From positions 44,565-108,564 of the forward strand of contig DATJJE010000061.1 of NCBI GenBank assembly GCA_035492455.1: DNA of 64,000 nucleotides, read 5' to 3'. Below, in pieces: positions 16,567 to 24,858 of the stretch. Within the stretch, counting starts at the first letter, position 1, and every line of letters begins with the position of its first letter. Origin of the DNA: Gp6-AA40 sp035492455 (lineage in GTDB: Bacteria > Acidobacteriota > Vicinamibacteria > Vicinamibacterales > UBA2999). Under the pieces are notes generated by a model, which saw only the letters and a program-made list of their open reading frames with translations, searched no databases and was not told the DNA's origin. A program made the translations under genes and the position numbers.

Positions 16567-17661
16567 TTATGCCGCGGCCTGCGGCCCGACATACTTCGAG
16601 AGCGGCCGCATCAAGCGACCTCGACGCCGCTGCTCGTCAACGTGCGCACACCATCCAACGATGCGCGAAGCCGCAAATGTTGGTGAGAAGGCGTCTCGTG
16701 CTATTCCCGCGGCTTCAAGAAGTACGGCGGTGTAGAACTCGACGTTGGCGCGAAGGTTTCGCGCGGGATAGCGCTCGGCAAGAAGCGCCTCCGCTTCTCG
16801 CTCGACGGCCCGCGCCAGCGTGAGCCGCGCGCTCACCCGACCCGTTCGCTCGAATTGCGCGGCCGCATGTTCGAGGGCGGCGGCTCGCGGATCGCGAACG
16901 CGATAGATGCGATGCCCCATCCCCATGATGCGTTCGCCCGCCGCGATCCGATTCAGCAGCCAGCTTCGCGCTCCTTCCGGCGAACCAATCGCATCCAGCA
17001 TGTCGAGCACAGGCCCCGGGGCGCCGCCATGGAGCGGTCCTTTGAGTGCACCGACACCCGCAACAACCGCACTCACGAGGTCCGAGCCAGTTGACGCCAC
17101 GACACGGGCCGCCAGCGTTGATGCGTTCAGTCCGTGATCGACGACGCAGCACAGGTAAGCGTCGACGGCGGCTGCGTTCGCCGCTGCAGGCTCGCTGCCT
17201 GTCATCATGCGCAGATAGTCTGCGCCGTGCGACAGCGAGGCATCCGGTTGAACGGGTGGTGCTCCTCTCCGTGCGCGTGCCCATGCGGCGGCGAATACGG
17301 CGGCTGCTCCCGTGGCGAGCAGCGCATCCTCCTGGAAGTCGCCGGACGCCGTAAGCTGCGCCAGCGCAGCTCGCAGCGCATCCATGCCGTCAGGCATCCG
17401 CATGGCATCACCTGTGGACGGAATCAGCGTAAACGCGCGGGCGCGTGCCGCCCCGAGGCGCTGCTGCCAGGTCCGGTTGCCGTGTGCATCCGGCAGGACT
17501 CCCGTCCACAGGAGCGCCACGGTTTGTTCGAACGTCACGTGACCGACGAGACTCTCGATGCGATGACCGCGGACGATGAGCTCACCGCGCTCGCCATCGA
17601 CGTCGCTCAGTTCGGTCTCCGCAACCACCACGCCTTCCAACCCTTCAACCGTGTGTGCCAT
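16567..17661 (-). CDS. Citrate synthase-family protein
   Basis: A 364-residue citrate synthase fold enzyme, which would condense an acyl-CoA with oxaloacetate. The two catalytic histidine regions are present (VVDHGLNASTLAARV and MGMGHRIYRVRDPRA). At the usual catalytic aspartate the sequence reads NVEFYTAVLLEAAGI, i.e. Glu where most family members have Asp. The ATG at 17661 is chosen because AGGAGAG lies 5 bases upstream; the frame is open 23 codons further. It follows the HTH-fused paralogue after 61 bp. Substrate (acetyl-CoA or another acyl-CoA) cannot be told from the sequence. Confidence 0.85.
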   Translation of the reverse strand: MAHTVEGLEGVVVAETELSDVDGERGELIVRGHRIESLVGHVTFEQTVALLWTGVLPDAHGNRTWQQRLGAARARAFTLIPSTGDAMRMPDGMDALRAALAQLTASGDFQEDALLATGAAAVFAAAWARARRGAPPVQPDASLSHGADYLRMMTGSEPAAANAAAVDAYLCCVVDHGLNASTLAARVVASTGSDLVSAVVAGVGALKGPLHGGAPGPVLDMLDAIGSPEGARSWLLNRIAAGERIMGMGHRIYRVRDPRAAALEHAAAQFERTGRVSARLTLARAVEREAEALLAERYPARNLRANVEFYTAVLLEAAGIARDAFSPTFAASRIVGWCAHVDEQRRRGRLMRPLSKYVGPQAAA

Positions 17662-17722
17662 GACGCTCTCCTGATTCCGGTGTATGGCGGAAGGCTGGTG
17701 CGGGTCAATCTTGATTCGTAAA

Positions 17723-18922
17723 TCAATCAATAGGGCGCGGCCCGGCGTAGAGCGCGCGTGGCCGAATCAGTTGCGCCGTTTCGTATTGCTCCAACGCATG
17801 CGCGATCCACCCCGCGCTGCGGCCAAGCGCAAACAGTGCAAGCGCGGCTCCGCGCGGTAGACCGAGAGCGCGCCGGAGCAGGACAAGACCGAAGTCCAGA
17901 TTGGGGTAATCGATTGGTTGTTGCATGCGCTGCGCGTGCAGCGCGGCCGCCAATGCGGCGGCGGTCGTATCCGTCCAGTATGTCGTGAGCAGGTTCAGCA
18001 TCGCTGCCGCGCGCGGATCGCCGTCTGGATAGAGTGGATGACCAAATCCAGGTGTACCTGTCCCTTGCAAAGTCCGTTTCACCAACAGCCGAACAAACGA
18101 GGCAGGACGTCGCACTTCGTCGAGGAGATTCTCCACGCGCTCGGTGTCGCCGCCATGCCGGTATCCGCGCAGGGCCGCCAGACCTGCGGCAACGGCGTCA
18201 TATGGCGATCCTCCAGCCGATGACACTACTCGAACGGCGAACGTCGATGCATTCAGCTCGTGATCGGCGCATACCGTGAGGACAAGGTTCAGCGCGCGCT
18301 CCACATACGGATGCTCTCGACGCCAAGCGCGCGCGAGGCGCGCCGCGACGAGGCCCTGCTGGTTGCGAGCCGGTGCCGCACCGATCGCCAGACCGGCAAC
18401 GATCCGGCGGCCGGCGTTTGTAACCGCTGGGCGGCTGGTGTCGAACGCGTGGCGATCGCGCGCGGCAATCAGCGGCAACATCGATTGCATGCGCGCTATC
18501 GGCGTGGTTGGGCGGGTTTCAGCGGTGTTGAATCGTCTGCAAGCGGGAAATCGGATGGGCTCGGAGTCGTTGTCATGCCATAGCAGGTGCGCGACCTCTT
18601 CAAACGTGGCGTGTTCGGCCAGGTTGACGACGTCGAGACCGCGATAGTAAAGGCGTCCGTCACGAATGAGCGTGATACCGGATTCCAGGACGGGCATTCC
18701 CCACGCCAGGTTCTGTTTCGCCGCCACTTCCGGGTTGCGCCGAGCCTCCTTGCGCCGGCGCAGTGTGTCGACGTCAGTTGCGGAATAAACCGATGCGCGA
18801 GAGTCGCTCGGATGCGGATAGGCACGAACGCGCCCGCGACTGACGTACGCGTACACCGACGATCTGCTGATGCCCAGCGCGGCGGCAACCTGCGCGGCGG
18901 TGAGGTACTTGCTCGACGGCAT
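17723..18922 (-). CDS. Citrate synthase-like protein with N-terminal helix-turn-helix
   Basis: A 399-residue fusion. Residues 1-60 form a MerR/excisionase-type helix-turn-helix (LTAAQVAAALGISRSSVYAY, followed by the wing RGRVRAYPHPSDSRASVYSA). The remainder is a citrate synthase domain with YYRGLDVVNLAEHATFEEVA near its start, histidine motifs CADHELNASTFAVRV and GFGHPLYPDGDPRA, and NLDFG at the catalytic Asp. The family occurs in several phyla beside a second citrate synthase; it may be a metabolite-sensing regulator or an enzyme whose HTH has another role. ATG overlaps the stop of the nitronate monooxygenase gene by one base (TGATG). Confidence 0.85.
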   Translation of the reverse strand: MPSSKYLTAAQVAAALGISRSSVYAYVSRGRVRAYPHPSDSRASVYSATDVDTLRRRKEARRNPEVAAKQNLAWGMPVLESGITLIRDGRLYYRGLDVVNLAEHATFEEVAHLLWHDNDSEPIRFPACRRFNTAETRPTTPIARMQSMLPLIAARDRHAFDTSRPAVTNAGRRIVAGLAIGAAPARNQQGLVAARLARAWRREHPYVERALNLVLTVCADHELNASTFAVRVVSSAGGSPYDAVAAGLAALRGYRHGGDTERVENLLDEVRRPASFVRLLVKRTLQGTGTPGFGHPLYPDGDPRAAAMLNLLTTYWTDTTAAALAAALHAQRMQQPIDYPNLDFGLVLLRRALGLPRGAALALFALGRSAGWIAHALEQYETAQLIRPRALYAGPRPID

Positions 18923-19989
18923 CAGCGAATCAGCTCTCGAGCCTCCTGCCATACGCGTCGTGCCATGTCGCGCGCAGGTTCGGCACGCGCGAGCGCGCCC
19001 GATTGTCCGGCCCACGCCTGCATACGTTGAACGTCTCCTTCTTTGGCAGCGGTCGCGCGCATCGCGGCGGTCAGACCTCTTTGTACGGGATAGGGTGCCG
19101 GTGTGGGGGCGTGTTCCGCCATTGCGGCGCGCACGTACGTCGTCGCAATGCTGCGTCCGGCACGACCGCTGAATGCCCGCGTCAATAGCGTGTCTTCGGG
19201 CGCGGTCTTTCCGATGGCGTCGGCCCACGCTGGAGGGACCTTCGCCTCCGGCGATCGCAGAAACGCCGTGCCGATTGCAACGGCACTCGCGCCGAGTGCG
19301 ATCGCGGCTGCAACACCACGTCCATCTGCGATTCCGCCGGTTGCGACCACAGGTACACGTACCGCATCGACGACCGCTGGCACGAGTGAAATAAGTCCCA
19401 CCAGGGCGCGCTCGGCGTAGCTCGGGTCGAATGCGCCGCGGTGACCCCCCGCTTCCATTCCCTGCGCGACGATGACGTCGGCGCCGGCGGCTTCGGCGCG
19501 GCGCGCCTCCGCAACGGTGGTAGCGGTAGCGAACCACGGAATGCCGCGTTCCTTCATGCGCGCAACAAACGCCTCCGGGTATATACCCATCACCGACGAA
19601 ATGGCCGCCGGCTTGGCGTCGAGCAACGCGGCGCACTGGGCAGCGAAATCGGGCGGCCGCGCATCGCCGGCGTCAGCGGCGACCTCGGGTCCCCAAGTGG
19701 CGAGGAATGCACGCACGGCGGCTTCGTGATCAGGATCGCGCGCAGGCGGTGCATCGGGAATCCACAGATTCAACTGAAACGGACCCGATGTAGCGGAGCG
19801 CACGTCCCGCACCCACGCAGCAATCTCGCCCGGTTTCATCAACAGCGCGCCGCACGAGCCCATCCCGCCTGCATCGATCACCGCAATGGAGAGAGATGGA
19901 GCGCTGGCGCCGGCCATCGGCGCGAGCAGGATCGGCATCTGAATTCCGAATCGCTTGCAGAAAGTTTCCGTACGCGCCAGCACTGACAT
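18922..19989 (-). CDS. Nitronate monooxygenase-family flavoprotein
   Basis: A 355-residue FMN-dependent TIM-barrel protein of the nitronate monooxygenase/2-nitropropane dioxygenase group, which also includes FabK-like enoyl reductases. Visible: IQMPILLAPMAGASAPSLS at the N-terminus, GAGGMG-like region IDAGGMGSCGALLM, the conserved catalytic-site region VIVAQGMEAGGHRGAFD, and phosphate-binding VPVVATGGIADGRGVAAAIA. The ATG at 19989 is preferred over an in-frame TTG at 20013. It heads a minus-strand group with two citrate synthase-like genes, hinting at a joint acyl-CoA or organic-acid pathway (inference). Confidence 0.88.
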   Translation of the reverse strand: MSVLARTETFCKRFGIQMPILLAPMAGASAPSLSIAVIDAGGMGSCGALLMKPGEIAAWVRDVRSATSGPFQLNLWIPDAPPARDPDHEAAVRAFLATWGPEVAADAGDARPPDFAAQCAALLDAKPAAISSVMGIYPEAFVARMKERGIPWFATATTVAEARRAEAAGADVIVAQGMEAGGHRGAFDPSYAERALVGLISLVPAVVDAVRVPVVATGGIADGRGVAAAIALGASAVAIGTAFLRSPEAKVPPAWADAIGKTAPEDTLLTRAFSGRAGRSIATTYVRAAMAEHAPTPAPYPVQRGLTAAMRATAAKEGDVQRMQAWAGQSGALARAEPARDMARRVWQEARELIR

Positions 19990-20494
19990 GTCGGTGGTTA
20001 TCCCCCCGGTCAATCTTTATGACTGGCGCCGGGCGACGCGCAAGTACTAAGGAGTATCGACGAGTGTCAGCGTCAGCGTTTTCGTGGAGGCGTGTGTGCG
20101 GGGACCGCGCGGCCGCGGCGGTGGAAATAACAGCCGCCGGCGCCGTGTGCGGCGACGCCGGCGGAACGATCGAAGGGATTGCTTGCTCGAGCTGTCGGAA
20201 CGCAAGCGGGTTGCCAGACACGGGTCGCTCCGTCAAGTGGCGCAGGTTCAGCGCGTTGCGGAGCGCGCGAGCAGAAATCAGCGGAGCGTGCCAGCGGACG
20301 TGTGCCGATCTAATTCAGACGTCAATATCCATTCCGCAAGAACGCGACGAAATCCACGTATTTTTGCAGTGAAACTGCCATTCTCGGAATCGGTCACACG
20401 TTCGCCTGTTCTGAACATCACGCATCGTAATTGGATTGCACGCGGTCGCGCGAGCCGGTCGCCGATGAACGGAAAAATCGTGTAGGATTGCGGC
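19990..20494. other. Intergenic stretch, no reliable gene
   Basis: About 500 bases between the nitronate monooxygenase gene and the first zinc-ribbon gene. Several frames are open on both strands but have Arg/Ser-rich low-information translations. One plus-strand frame from a GTG at 20064 has AAGGAG upstream and contains CSSC, but no domain is visible and codon use is poor. It may hold promoters for the divergent genes or a decayed gene. Confidence 0.5.
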
Positions 20495-20665
20495 TTGCCC
20501 GACAACTCCATCAAATCAACTCCGCCGCCGGTGTGTCCGTCGTGCGGTGCTGTCGGCACGGTCAAGCAGGAAACCACGATCAAGGGTGCCAGCACGACGC
20601 TGCTCTGGCACTGCACGCGCTGCGATCACCGCTGGCCGATGAAGAGCGACGGACTCGCGGCGTAG
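20495..20665 (+). CDS. Small zinc-ribbon protein (56 residues)
   Basis: A short protein with two CxxC knuckles, CPSCGAVGTVKQE and WHCTRCDHRW, separated by about 25 residues: a compact zinc ribbon and little else. TTG is the only suitable start after the in-frame stop at 20483-20485, with TAGGA upstream. It ends base-to-base with the convergent 53-residue gene at 20666-20827, whose product has the same pattern (CxxCGxVGxV, IKG, TTL, CxxC, W). It is likely a nucleic-acid- or protein-binding accessory factor; partner unknown. Confidence 0.7.
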   Translation: MPDNSIKSTPPPVCPSCGAVGTVKQETTIKGASTTLLWHCTRCDHRWPMKSDGLAA

Positions 20666-20827
20666 CTATTCGTTTTTCGGGTCGCGCTTCGAATTCTCTT
20701 CGATTTCCCACGAACGATTACAGGCGCCGCAATAAAAGAGCGTCGTCGTTTTGCCACCTTTAATGACTTGTTCGCGTCGGACGAGACCGACCTTTCCGCA
20801 CAACTTACAGAGGGTGCGATCCGGCAT
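20666..20827 (-). CDS. Small zinc-ribbon protein (53 residues)
   Basis: ATG-initiated protein with CKLCGKVGLVRREQVIKGG and FYCGACNRSWEIEEN: two CxxC knuckles forming a zinc ribbon, then a charged tail (SKRDPKNE). It is clearly alignable with the 56-residue product of 20495-20665 and with the C-terminal ribbon of 20949-21314. No close upstream Shine-Dalgarno is seen, so it could be leaderless. Its stop abuts the stop of the neighbouring ribbon gene (TAG followed directly by CTA). Confidence 0.7.
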   Translation of the reverse strand: MPDRTLCKLCGKVGLVRREQVIKGGKTTTLFYCGACNRSWEIEENSKRDPKNE

Positions 20828-20948
20828 ACGCGATTAGCGAGAGTGTAACGTCGCGCGTGGTTGCCGTTGTGGAAATATGTTTCCGGTTGCGCCGCGCGAA
20901 ATCTCGTTTACCATGTCACCATTCCAACCAGTTGCTCTAGGGGTGTTG

Positions 20949-21314
20949 ATGCCGGCGAGTCCGACACTTCTCGCGCGTATTCGCGCAGAGTTCTCCGAGA
21001 TGCCCGGACTGAAGTTGACCATGGTTCAGGCATGCCGGTTATGGAACGTCAGCGAGCATGCGTGCCGCGATGCGCTCGACACGCTCACACGCGAGCGTTT
21101 TCTATTCGAGACGCCGTCAGGCGCATTCGTCGCGCTGCCGTCTGCGACACGCATGCTGAAGGTCGATGAACGCGCCGCTCGTCCGTCGCGCTGCCCGTAC
21201 TGTCAGCATCTGAATTCGGTGCAGATCGAGCGGACGATTACCGGCTCCCACGCATCGGCGACGTTCCGCTGTTCGGCGTGTGGAAAGATCGTCGCTGCAA
21301 ATTTCTGCGCGTAG
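20949..21314 (+). CDS. Winged-helix-like protein with C-terminal zinc ribbon
   Basis: A 121-residue putative transcription factor. The N-terminal part (LARIRAEFSEMPGLKLTMVQ, then ACRLWNVSEHACRDALDTLT) is a helix-turn-helix with the wing RERFLFETPSGAFVAL. The C-terminus is a zinc ribbon, CPYCQHLNSVQIERT and FRCSACGKIV, of the same build as the two tiny neighbours. The ATG at 20949 has AGGGG 5 bases upstream; the frame is open to 20877. It ends base-to-base with the convergent VOC gene. A second, probably related HTH/zinc-ribbon protein is encoded at 31982. Confidence 0.8.
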   Translation: MPASPTLLARIRAEFSEMPGLKLTMVQACRLWNVSEHACRDALDTLTRERFLFETPSGAFVALPSATRMLKVDERAARPSRCPYCQHLNSVQIERTITGSHASATFRCSACGKIVAANFCA

Positions 21315-21677
21315 TCACGGCAAACACCGGCTGCCAATCATGATCCGGTGGCCGTCAGCGGTGCGCACACCGAATTCTCTCATCCCCCATGGCTCGTCGC
21401 GCAGCTGTTTGACGATTTCCGTCGCAGCGTCACGAACGCGTGCGTAGTAGCTGTCCACGTCGTCGACGATCAGATACGCGAAGTAGGAGTGATCGCCCAG
21501 CTCCCTCGGCGGCATCGCATCGCGGCACTCGCCGGCCATAATCCTGCAGCGGTCGCCAACGAACATTCGCCATCCGGGTGCGAGTTCGTCCACCCTGAAT
21601 CCGAGGACGTCTTGATAAAAACGCGCTGATCGTTCGAGATCAGGCACCGCAATCACGAACATCGAATCCGTAACCAT
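21315..21677 (-). CDS. VOC (glyoxalase/bleomycin resistance) family protein
   Basis: A 120-residue single-module vicinal-oxygen-chelate protein with the beta-alpha-beta-beta-beta repeat: FVIAVPDLERSARFYQDVLG at the start, YFAYLIVDDVDSYYARVRD in the middle and MREFGVRTADGHRIMIG at the end. The Glu in the last repeat that usually binds metal is replaced in the expected place by a GHRIMIG context, so metal binding is uncertain. Members include dioxygenases, epimerases and drug-binding proteins; no specific role can be assigned from the sequence. Confidence 0.85.
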   Translation of the reverse strand: MVTDSMFVIAVPDLERSARFYQDVLGFRVDELAPGWRMFVGDRCRIMAGECRDAMPPRELGDHSYFAYLIVDDVDSYYARVRDAATEIVKQLRDEPWGMREFGVRTADGHRIMIGSRCLP

Positions 21678-21737
21678 CGCCCGAACTCTAACGCGGAACT
21701 ATCCTGTGAGGATGTTGATCCGCGCGTAACTGAGCCG

Positions 21738-22715
21738 ATGACACGAATCGCCCGCGCTCCAGTATTCGTGCCGCCGATGATGGCCAAGCTCACCGACAAG
21801 CTGCCAGAAGGCGACAGGTGGATGTACGAGCTGAAGTTCGACGGCTATCGCGCGCTTCTGATCAAAACGCACGACAGGATCGCGCTGCGCTCGCGCAACG
21901 ACAAGGATCTCACCGCCACGTACCCGGACATCGAAGCAGCTGCGCGCAAGCTGAGAGCGCAGACCGCAATCCTCGACGGTGAAATCGTCGCGCTCGACGC
22001 CAACGGCAAGCCGTCATTCCAGGCGCTGCAGCACCGGGCCGCGCACCGCCACCACGCGATCGTCTTCTACGCGTTCGACGTTCTTCATCTCGACGGCCTC
22101 GAGCTGATGCGTGAGCCGCTGGATGCACGTCGACGACGGCTGCCGGCCATCGTAAAAGGGTCCGGCATTCTGCTGTCGCAATCGCTCACGGGAAGCGCTC
22201 AGCACGTTATCGATGCCGTATCGCGCATCGGTCTCGAAGGGATCGTCGCCAAGCGAAGAGATTCGCGCTACGAGCCGGGCGAGCGCAGCGGCGCCTGGCT
22301 GAAGCTGAAGCTCGATAGGCAGCAGGAGTTTGTCGTGGGCGGCTTTCGACCGGGACCGAACGGCATCGATGCGCTGCTCGTCGGCTACTACGAAGAAGAG
22401 AAGCTGCTTCTTGCCGGCAAAGTGCGAGCGGGATTCACACCGCACCTGCGGCGCGAGGTGCTGGAAGTGCTGATGCCGCTGCATATCGCACGCTGCCCGT
22501 TTGTCGATCTGCCCAACAGTAAGACCTCGCATTGGGGCGGAGGAGTGACCGCTGACCAAATGGCGGAAATGAAGTGGGTCAAGCCGAACGTTGTCGCGCA
22601 GATCCGTTTCGTCGAGTGGACTAATGATGGCCACCTGCGTCACGCCTCGTTTCTTGGCCTGCGGAGTGACAAACGCGCGGTAGATGTTCGACGCGAACTA
22701 GTGAAGACGACCTAA
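21738..22715 (+). CDS. ATP-dependent DNA ligase, LigD ligase-domain type
   Basis: A 325-residue stand-alone ligase related to the ligase domain of LigD, the bacterial end-joining enzyme. Motif I with the adenylated Lys is YELKFDGYRALL, motif III is VFYAFDVLHLDG, motif IV is LEGIVAKRRDSRY, motif V is WLKLKL. The C-terminal OB fold begins at QQEFVVGGFRPG. The polymerase and phosphoesterase domains of full LigD are absent, and there is no Ku gene in the window; they may be encoded elsewhere. A role in double-strand-break or nick repair is inferred from the family. Confidence 0.92.
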   Translation: MTRIARAPVFVPPMMAKLTDKLPEGDRWMYELKFDGYRALLIKTHDRIALRSRNDKDLTATYPDIEAAARKLRAQTAILDGEIVALDANGKPSFQALQHRAAHRHHAIVFYAFDVLHLDGLELMREPLDARRRRLPAIVKGSGILLSQSLTGSAQHVIDAVSRIGLEGIVAKRRDSRYEPGERSGAWLKLKLDRQQEFVVGGFRPGPNGIDALLVGYYEEEKLLLAGKVRAGFTPHLRREVLEVLMPLHIARCPFVDLPNSKTSHWGGGVTADQMAEMKWVKPNVVAQIRFVEWTNDGHLRHASFLGLRSDKRAVDVRRELVKTT

Positions 22716-22751
22716 TGTGACCGCGATCGAGTCTCGTTCGTCTCGGATTAC

Positions 22752-22958
22752 GTGACGAATCCGAAATCCGATCGGCGCGGTTCGGTCAAGGATCGGCGGA
22801 AGGCAAGTCGCACCGATCGTCGGGGCGATGGAATCACGAGGCTCCGCGAAGATAATGAAGACCTTCGGCAGTCGGCGCTCCTGTGGCGGCGCTTGTACGA
22901 GGCGGCGACGACGCGGGTGAATGACCTGAAAAAAGGCGAAAGAAAAGCCGAAAATTAA
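22752..22958 (+). CDS. Small charged hypothetical protein
   Basis: A 68-residue protein starting at GTG, very basic at the N-terminus (SDRRGSVKDRRKASRTDRRG) and with an amphipathic helix in the second half (LREDNEDLRQSALLWRRLYE), ending in KKGERKAEN. No family recognised. Codon use matches that of neighbouring genes. It starts 36 bp after the ligase gene in the same direction and could be cotranscribed with it, suggesting a small nucleic-acid-binding accessory, but this is only context. Confidence 0.45.
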   Translation: MTNPKSDRRGSVKDRRKASRTDRRGDGITRLREDNEDLRQSALLWRRLYEAATTRVNDLKKGERKAEN

Positions 22959-23095
22959 CCCCATCCGTTCGATTCCCGCACGAGTTTCTACCGCTTAGTC
23001 CGTCCAACTCGACAGTTCCTCCCTCAGGTGACCACAGGGCCTGCTTGCTCGTCCTTGAAGTAACCGATACTTGGCTTTAGCTGCAGGTGGCGAGT

Positions 23096-23758
23096 ATGAC
23101 CGAGCGCATTGATGACTACTTAGAGGGACGCCTTGATTTGGACGCGTTGGGCCCCAAAGAACGAGAGGAGGCCCAAACGGCGAAGGACGTTATCGCCAAA
23201 ACGCGTGCCTTCGTTGCCGGACGCCCCGCTCCGGACCTTAGCGCCGCAGTGATGCAGCGAATCATGTCGGCCAACGTCGCACCTGCGGCGGCCGATGCGC
23301 GTGCACTTCGCCGATTCGCGCAGAGCCTCTGGGCGCCGCGGCAACTGCATCTCCAGTGGCGTCCGGCGTATGCACTGCTTGGCGTCGCCGCGCTCGTTGT
23401 ACTCGCCCTGTTAGTTCCGTATGGCTGGCGAACGTCGCCCCTGTCCGAGCAATCAGCGTCAGCGACCGGCACTGCGAATCAGCCGGTCTTCGTGCAGTTC
23501 CGTCTCGATGCGCCCAATGCGATGGATGTACGGTTGGCGGGAAGCTTTACGAACTGGCAGCCGAGATATCAGCTGCACGAGGCGTCGCCGGGCGTGTGGA
23601 CAATCACAGTTCCTCTCTCCGCCGGCGTCCACGATTATGTCTTCGTGGTGAACGGCCAGCGCTGGATACCCGACCCGTACGCGCAGCACGTCGATGACGG
23701 CTTCGGCGGCGTGAACAGCCGCATCGCGCTCGTCGCCCCGGATTCTCCCAGCCTATGA
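23096..23758 (+). CDS. Membrane protein with anti-sigma-like N-terminus and periplasmic CBM48 domain
   Basis: A 220-residue single-pass protein. Residues 1-85 are cytoplasmic, charged and helical, starting MTERIDDYLEGRLDLDALGP, a layout typical of anti-sigma factors but without zinc ligands. One transmembrane helix spans about 91-110. Residues 130-215 form a CBM48/AMPK-type glycogen-binding module with the hallmark VRLAGSFTNWQP and GVHDYVFVVNG. The ATG is preceded by AGGTGG. It overlaps the next gene by 4 bp, and an ECF sigma factor gene follows that, so a trans-membrane anti-sigma role with a carbohydrate-type sensor is inferred. Confidence 0.75.
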   Translation: MTERIDDYLEGRLDLDALGPKEREEAQTAKDVIAKTRAFVAGRPAPDLSAAVMQRIMSANVAPAAADARALRRFAQSLWAPRQLHLQWRPAYALLGVAALVVLALLVPYGWRTSPLSEQSASATGTANQPVFVQFRLDAPNAMDVRLAGSFTNWQPRYQLHEASPGVWTITVPLSAGVHDYVFVVNGQRWIPDPYAQHVDDGFGGVNSRIALVAPDSPSL

Positions 23759-24858
23759 ACAAACCCGCGGCGATCGCGGTGTGCGTAGTGTTTTCGGTTG
23801 CCGCGATCGCTGTTCCCTCCGCTGCGCGCGGGCAGGTGTGGTCGGCTGATGTGTCTGCCGGCCGCACGGTGTACGAGCCGGTCGCCGTGAACCTCGGGAC
23901 GAACAACCTGGTGGGCAGCTTGCGCTACAACGCGCGTCAGGGTGGCTGGGTATATGGCACCGCGGCCCTGCCGCTCGGCGACGCGGCTCCTTTTTGGGAT
24001 GAAGTCGGCGGAGGTGGTCACTTCTCCCGACCTGGTTTCTCCCACATGAGTTTCGGAACCGACGTCGGCGCTCATGGCTACATGTTTCGCGACGCCACGC
24101 TCGAGCAGATGGGGCATGGCGGCATCGTCGAAGCGATTCCCTTTGCCGCCGTATCAGCCGGTGCGGCGACCGTCGCCCTGCGCAGCGGATGGCGTGGGCA
24201 GTCGCTGTCGTTTTCCGGCGCGACTGAGAACCGCGGTGTTTTTGAAACCGGCATTCGCGCCACCTACGATGCTGCGGTCAACCTACAAGGCGACATGCGC
24301 TGGGTACGCGCCAGTGAAGGGGTCTTCCCGTTCGTTGGCACCTCCATCACGTACTCAGTCTCCTCCCCTGTTGCAGTGTGGGCGAGCGCAGGCAAATGGC
24401 TGGGCAACGGACTGACAAACCGAGCGTGGGGCGTCGGCGCCAGCATCGCGATCAACAACCGCACGAGCGTGTGGACAACGGCGCAGCAGGAGGCGCCGGA
24501 TCCTCTTTATTGGAATGCGCAGCGGCGATCGTGGACCGTCGGCGTGACGCGACAGCTCACTCGATCGCCTGCGTCGCTCGTACCGACACCAAGCGCCCAG
24601 CCCGGCGGCGTTCTCATCCGCATTCGCGCCGCAGACGCGCCCGCCGGCGACATCTTCATCGCGGGGAGCTTCAACAACTGGCAGCCGCAGCCGATGCTGC
24701 GCGAAGGGAACGACTGGATCATCCGTCTGCCGCTTGCGCCCGGCGTGTATCAGTACGGATTCCGCTCGGCGAGCGGCGAGTGGTTCGTGCCGGCGTCGAC
24801 GCCCGGCCGTCGCGACGACGGCATGGGAGGACACGAGGCGGTCCTCGTGGTGTCGTGA
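23755..24858 (+). CDS. Secreted, barrel-like protein with C-terminal CBM48 domain
   Basis: A 367-residue exported protein: signal peptide to about residue 28 (VVFSVAAIAVPSAARGQ), a middle of alternating aromatic beta strands resembling an outer-membrane barrel (for example LVGSLRYNARQGGWVYGTAA), and a CBM48/AMPK-type module at about 283-367 (IFIAGSFNNWQP, GVYQYGFRSASGEW). The CBM closely parallels that of the upstream membrane protein. The ATG sits in the stop of that gene and the stop overlaps the sigma factor start by one base, so all three are translationally coupled. Ligand unknown. Confidence 0.75.
   Translation: MNKPAAIAVCVVFSVAAIAVPSAARGQVWSADVSAGRTVYEPVAVNLGTNNLVGSLRYNARQGGWVYGTAALPLGDAAPFWDEVGGGGHFSRPGFSHMSFGTDVGAHGYMFRDATLEQMGHGGIVEAIPFAAVSAGAATVALRSGWRGQSLSFSGATENRGVFETGIRATYDAAVNLQGDMRWVRASEGVFPFVGTSITYSVSSPVAVWASAGKWLGNGLTNRAWGVGASIAINNRTSVWTTAQQEAPDPLYWNAQRRSWTVGVTRQLTRSPASLVPTPSAQPGGVLIRIRAADAPAGDIFIAGSFNNWQPQPMLREGNDWIIRLPLAPGVYQYGFRSASGEWFVPASTPGRRDDGMGGHEAVLVVS

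Noticed and set aside
20064..20372. GTG frame with AAGGAG upstream and a CSSC motif
   Set aside because: Irregular codon use, no second cysteine pair and no domain; too weak to call, although it neighbours the zinc-ribbon cluster.
22960..22985. Sequence GTTCGATTCCCGC resembling a tRNA T-arm
   Set aside because: The 60 bases before it contain the end of a protein gene and cannot form the D and anticodon arms.
24378..24857. N-terminal extension of the ECF sigma factor gene
   Set aside because: The extension lies in another frame of the CBM48 gene and is Arg-rich without domain features; the sigma region starts after the ATG at 24858.
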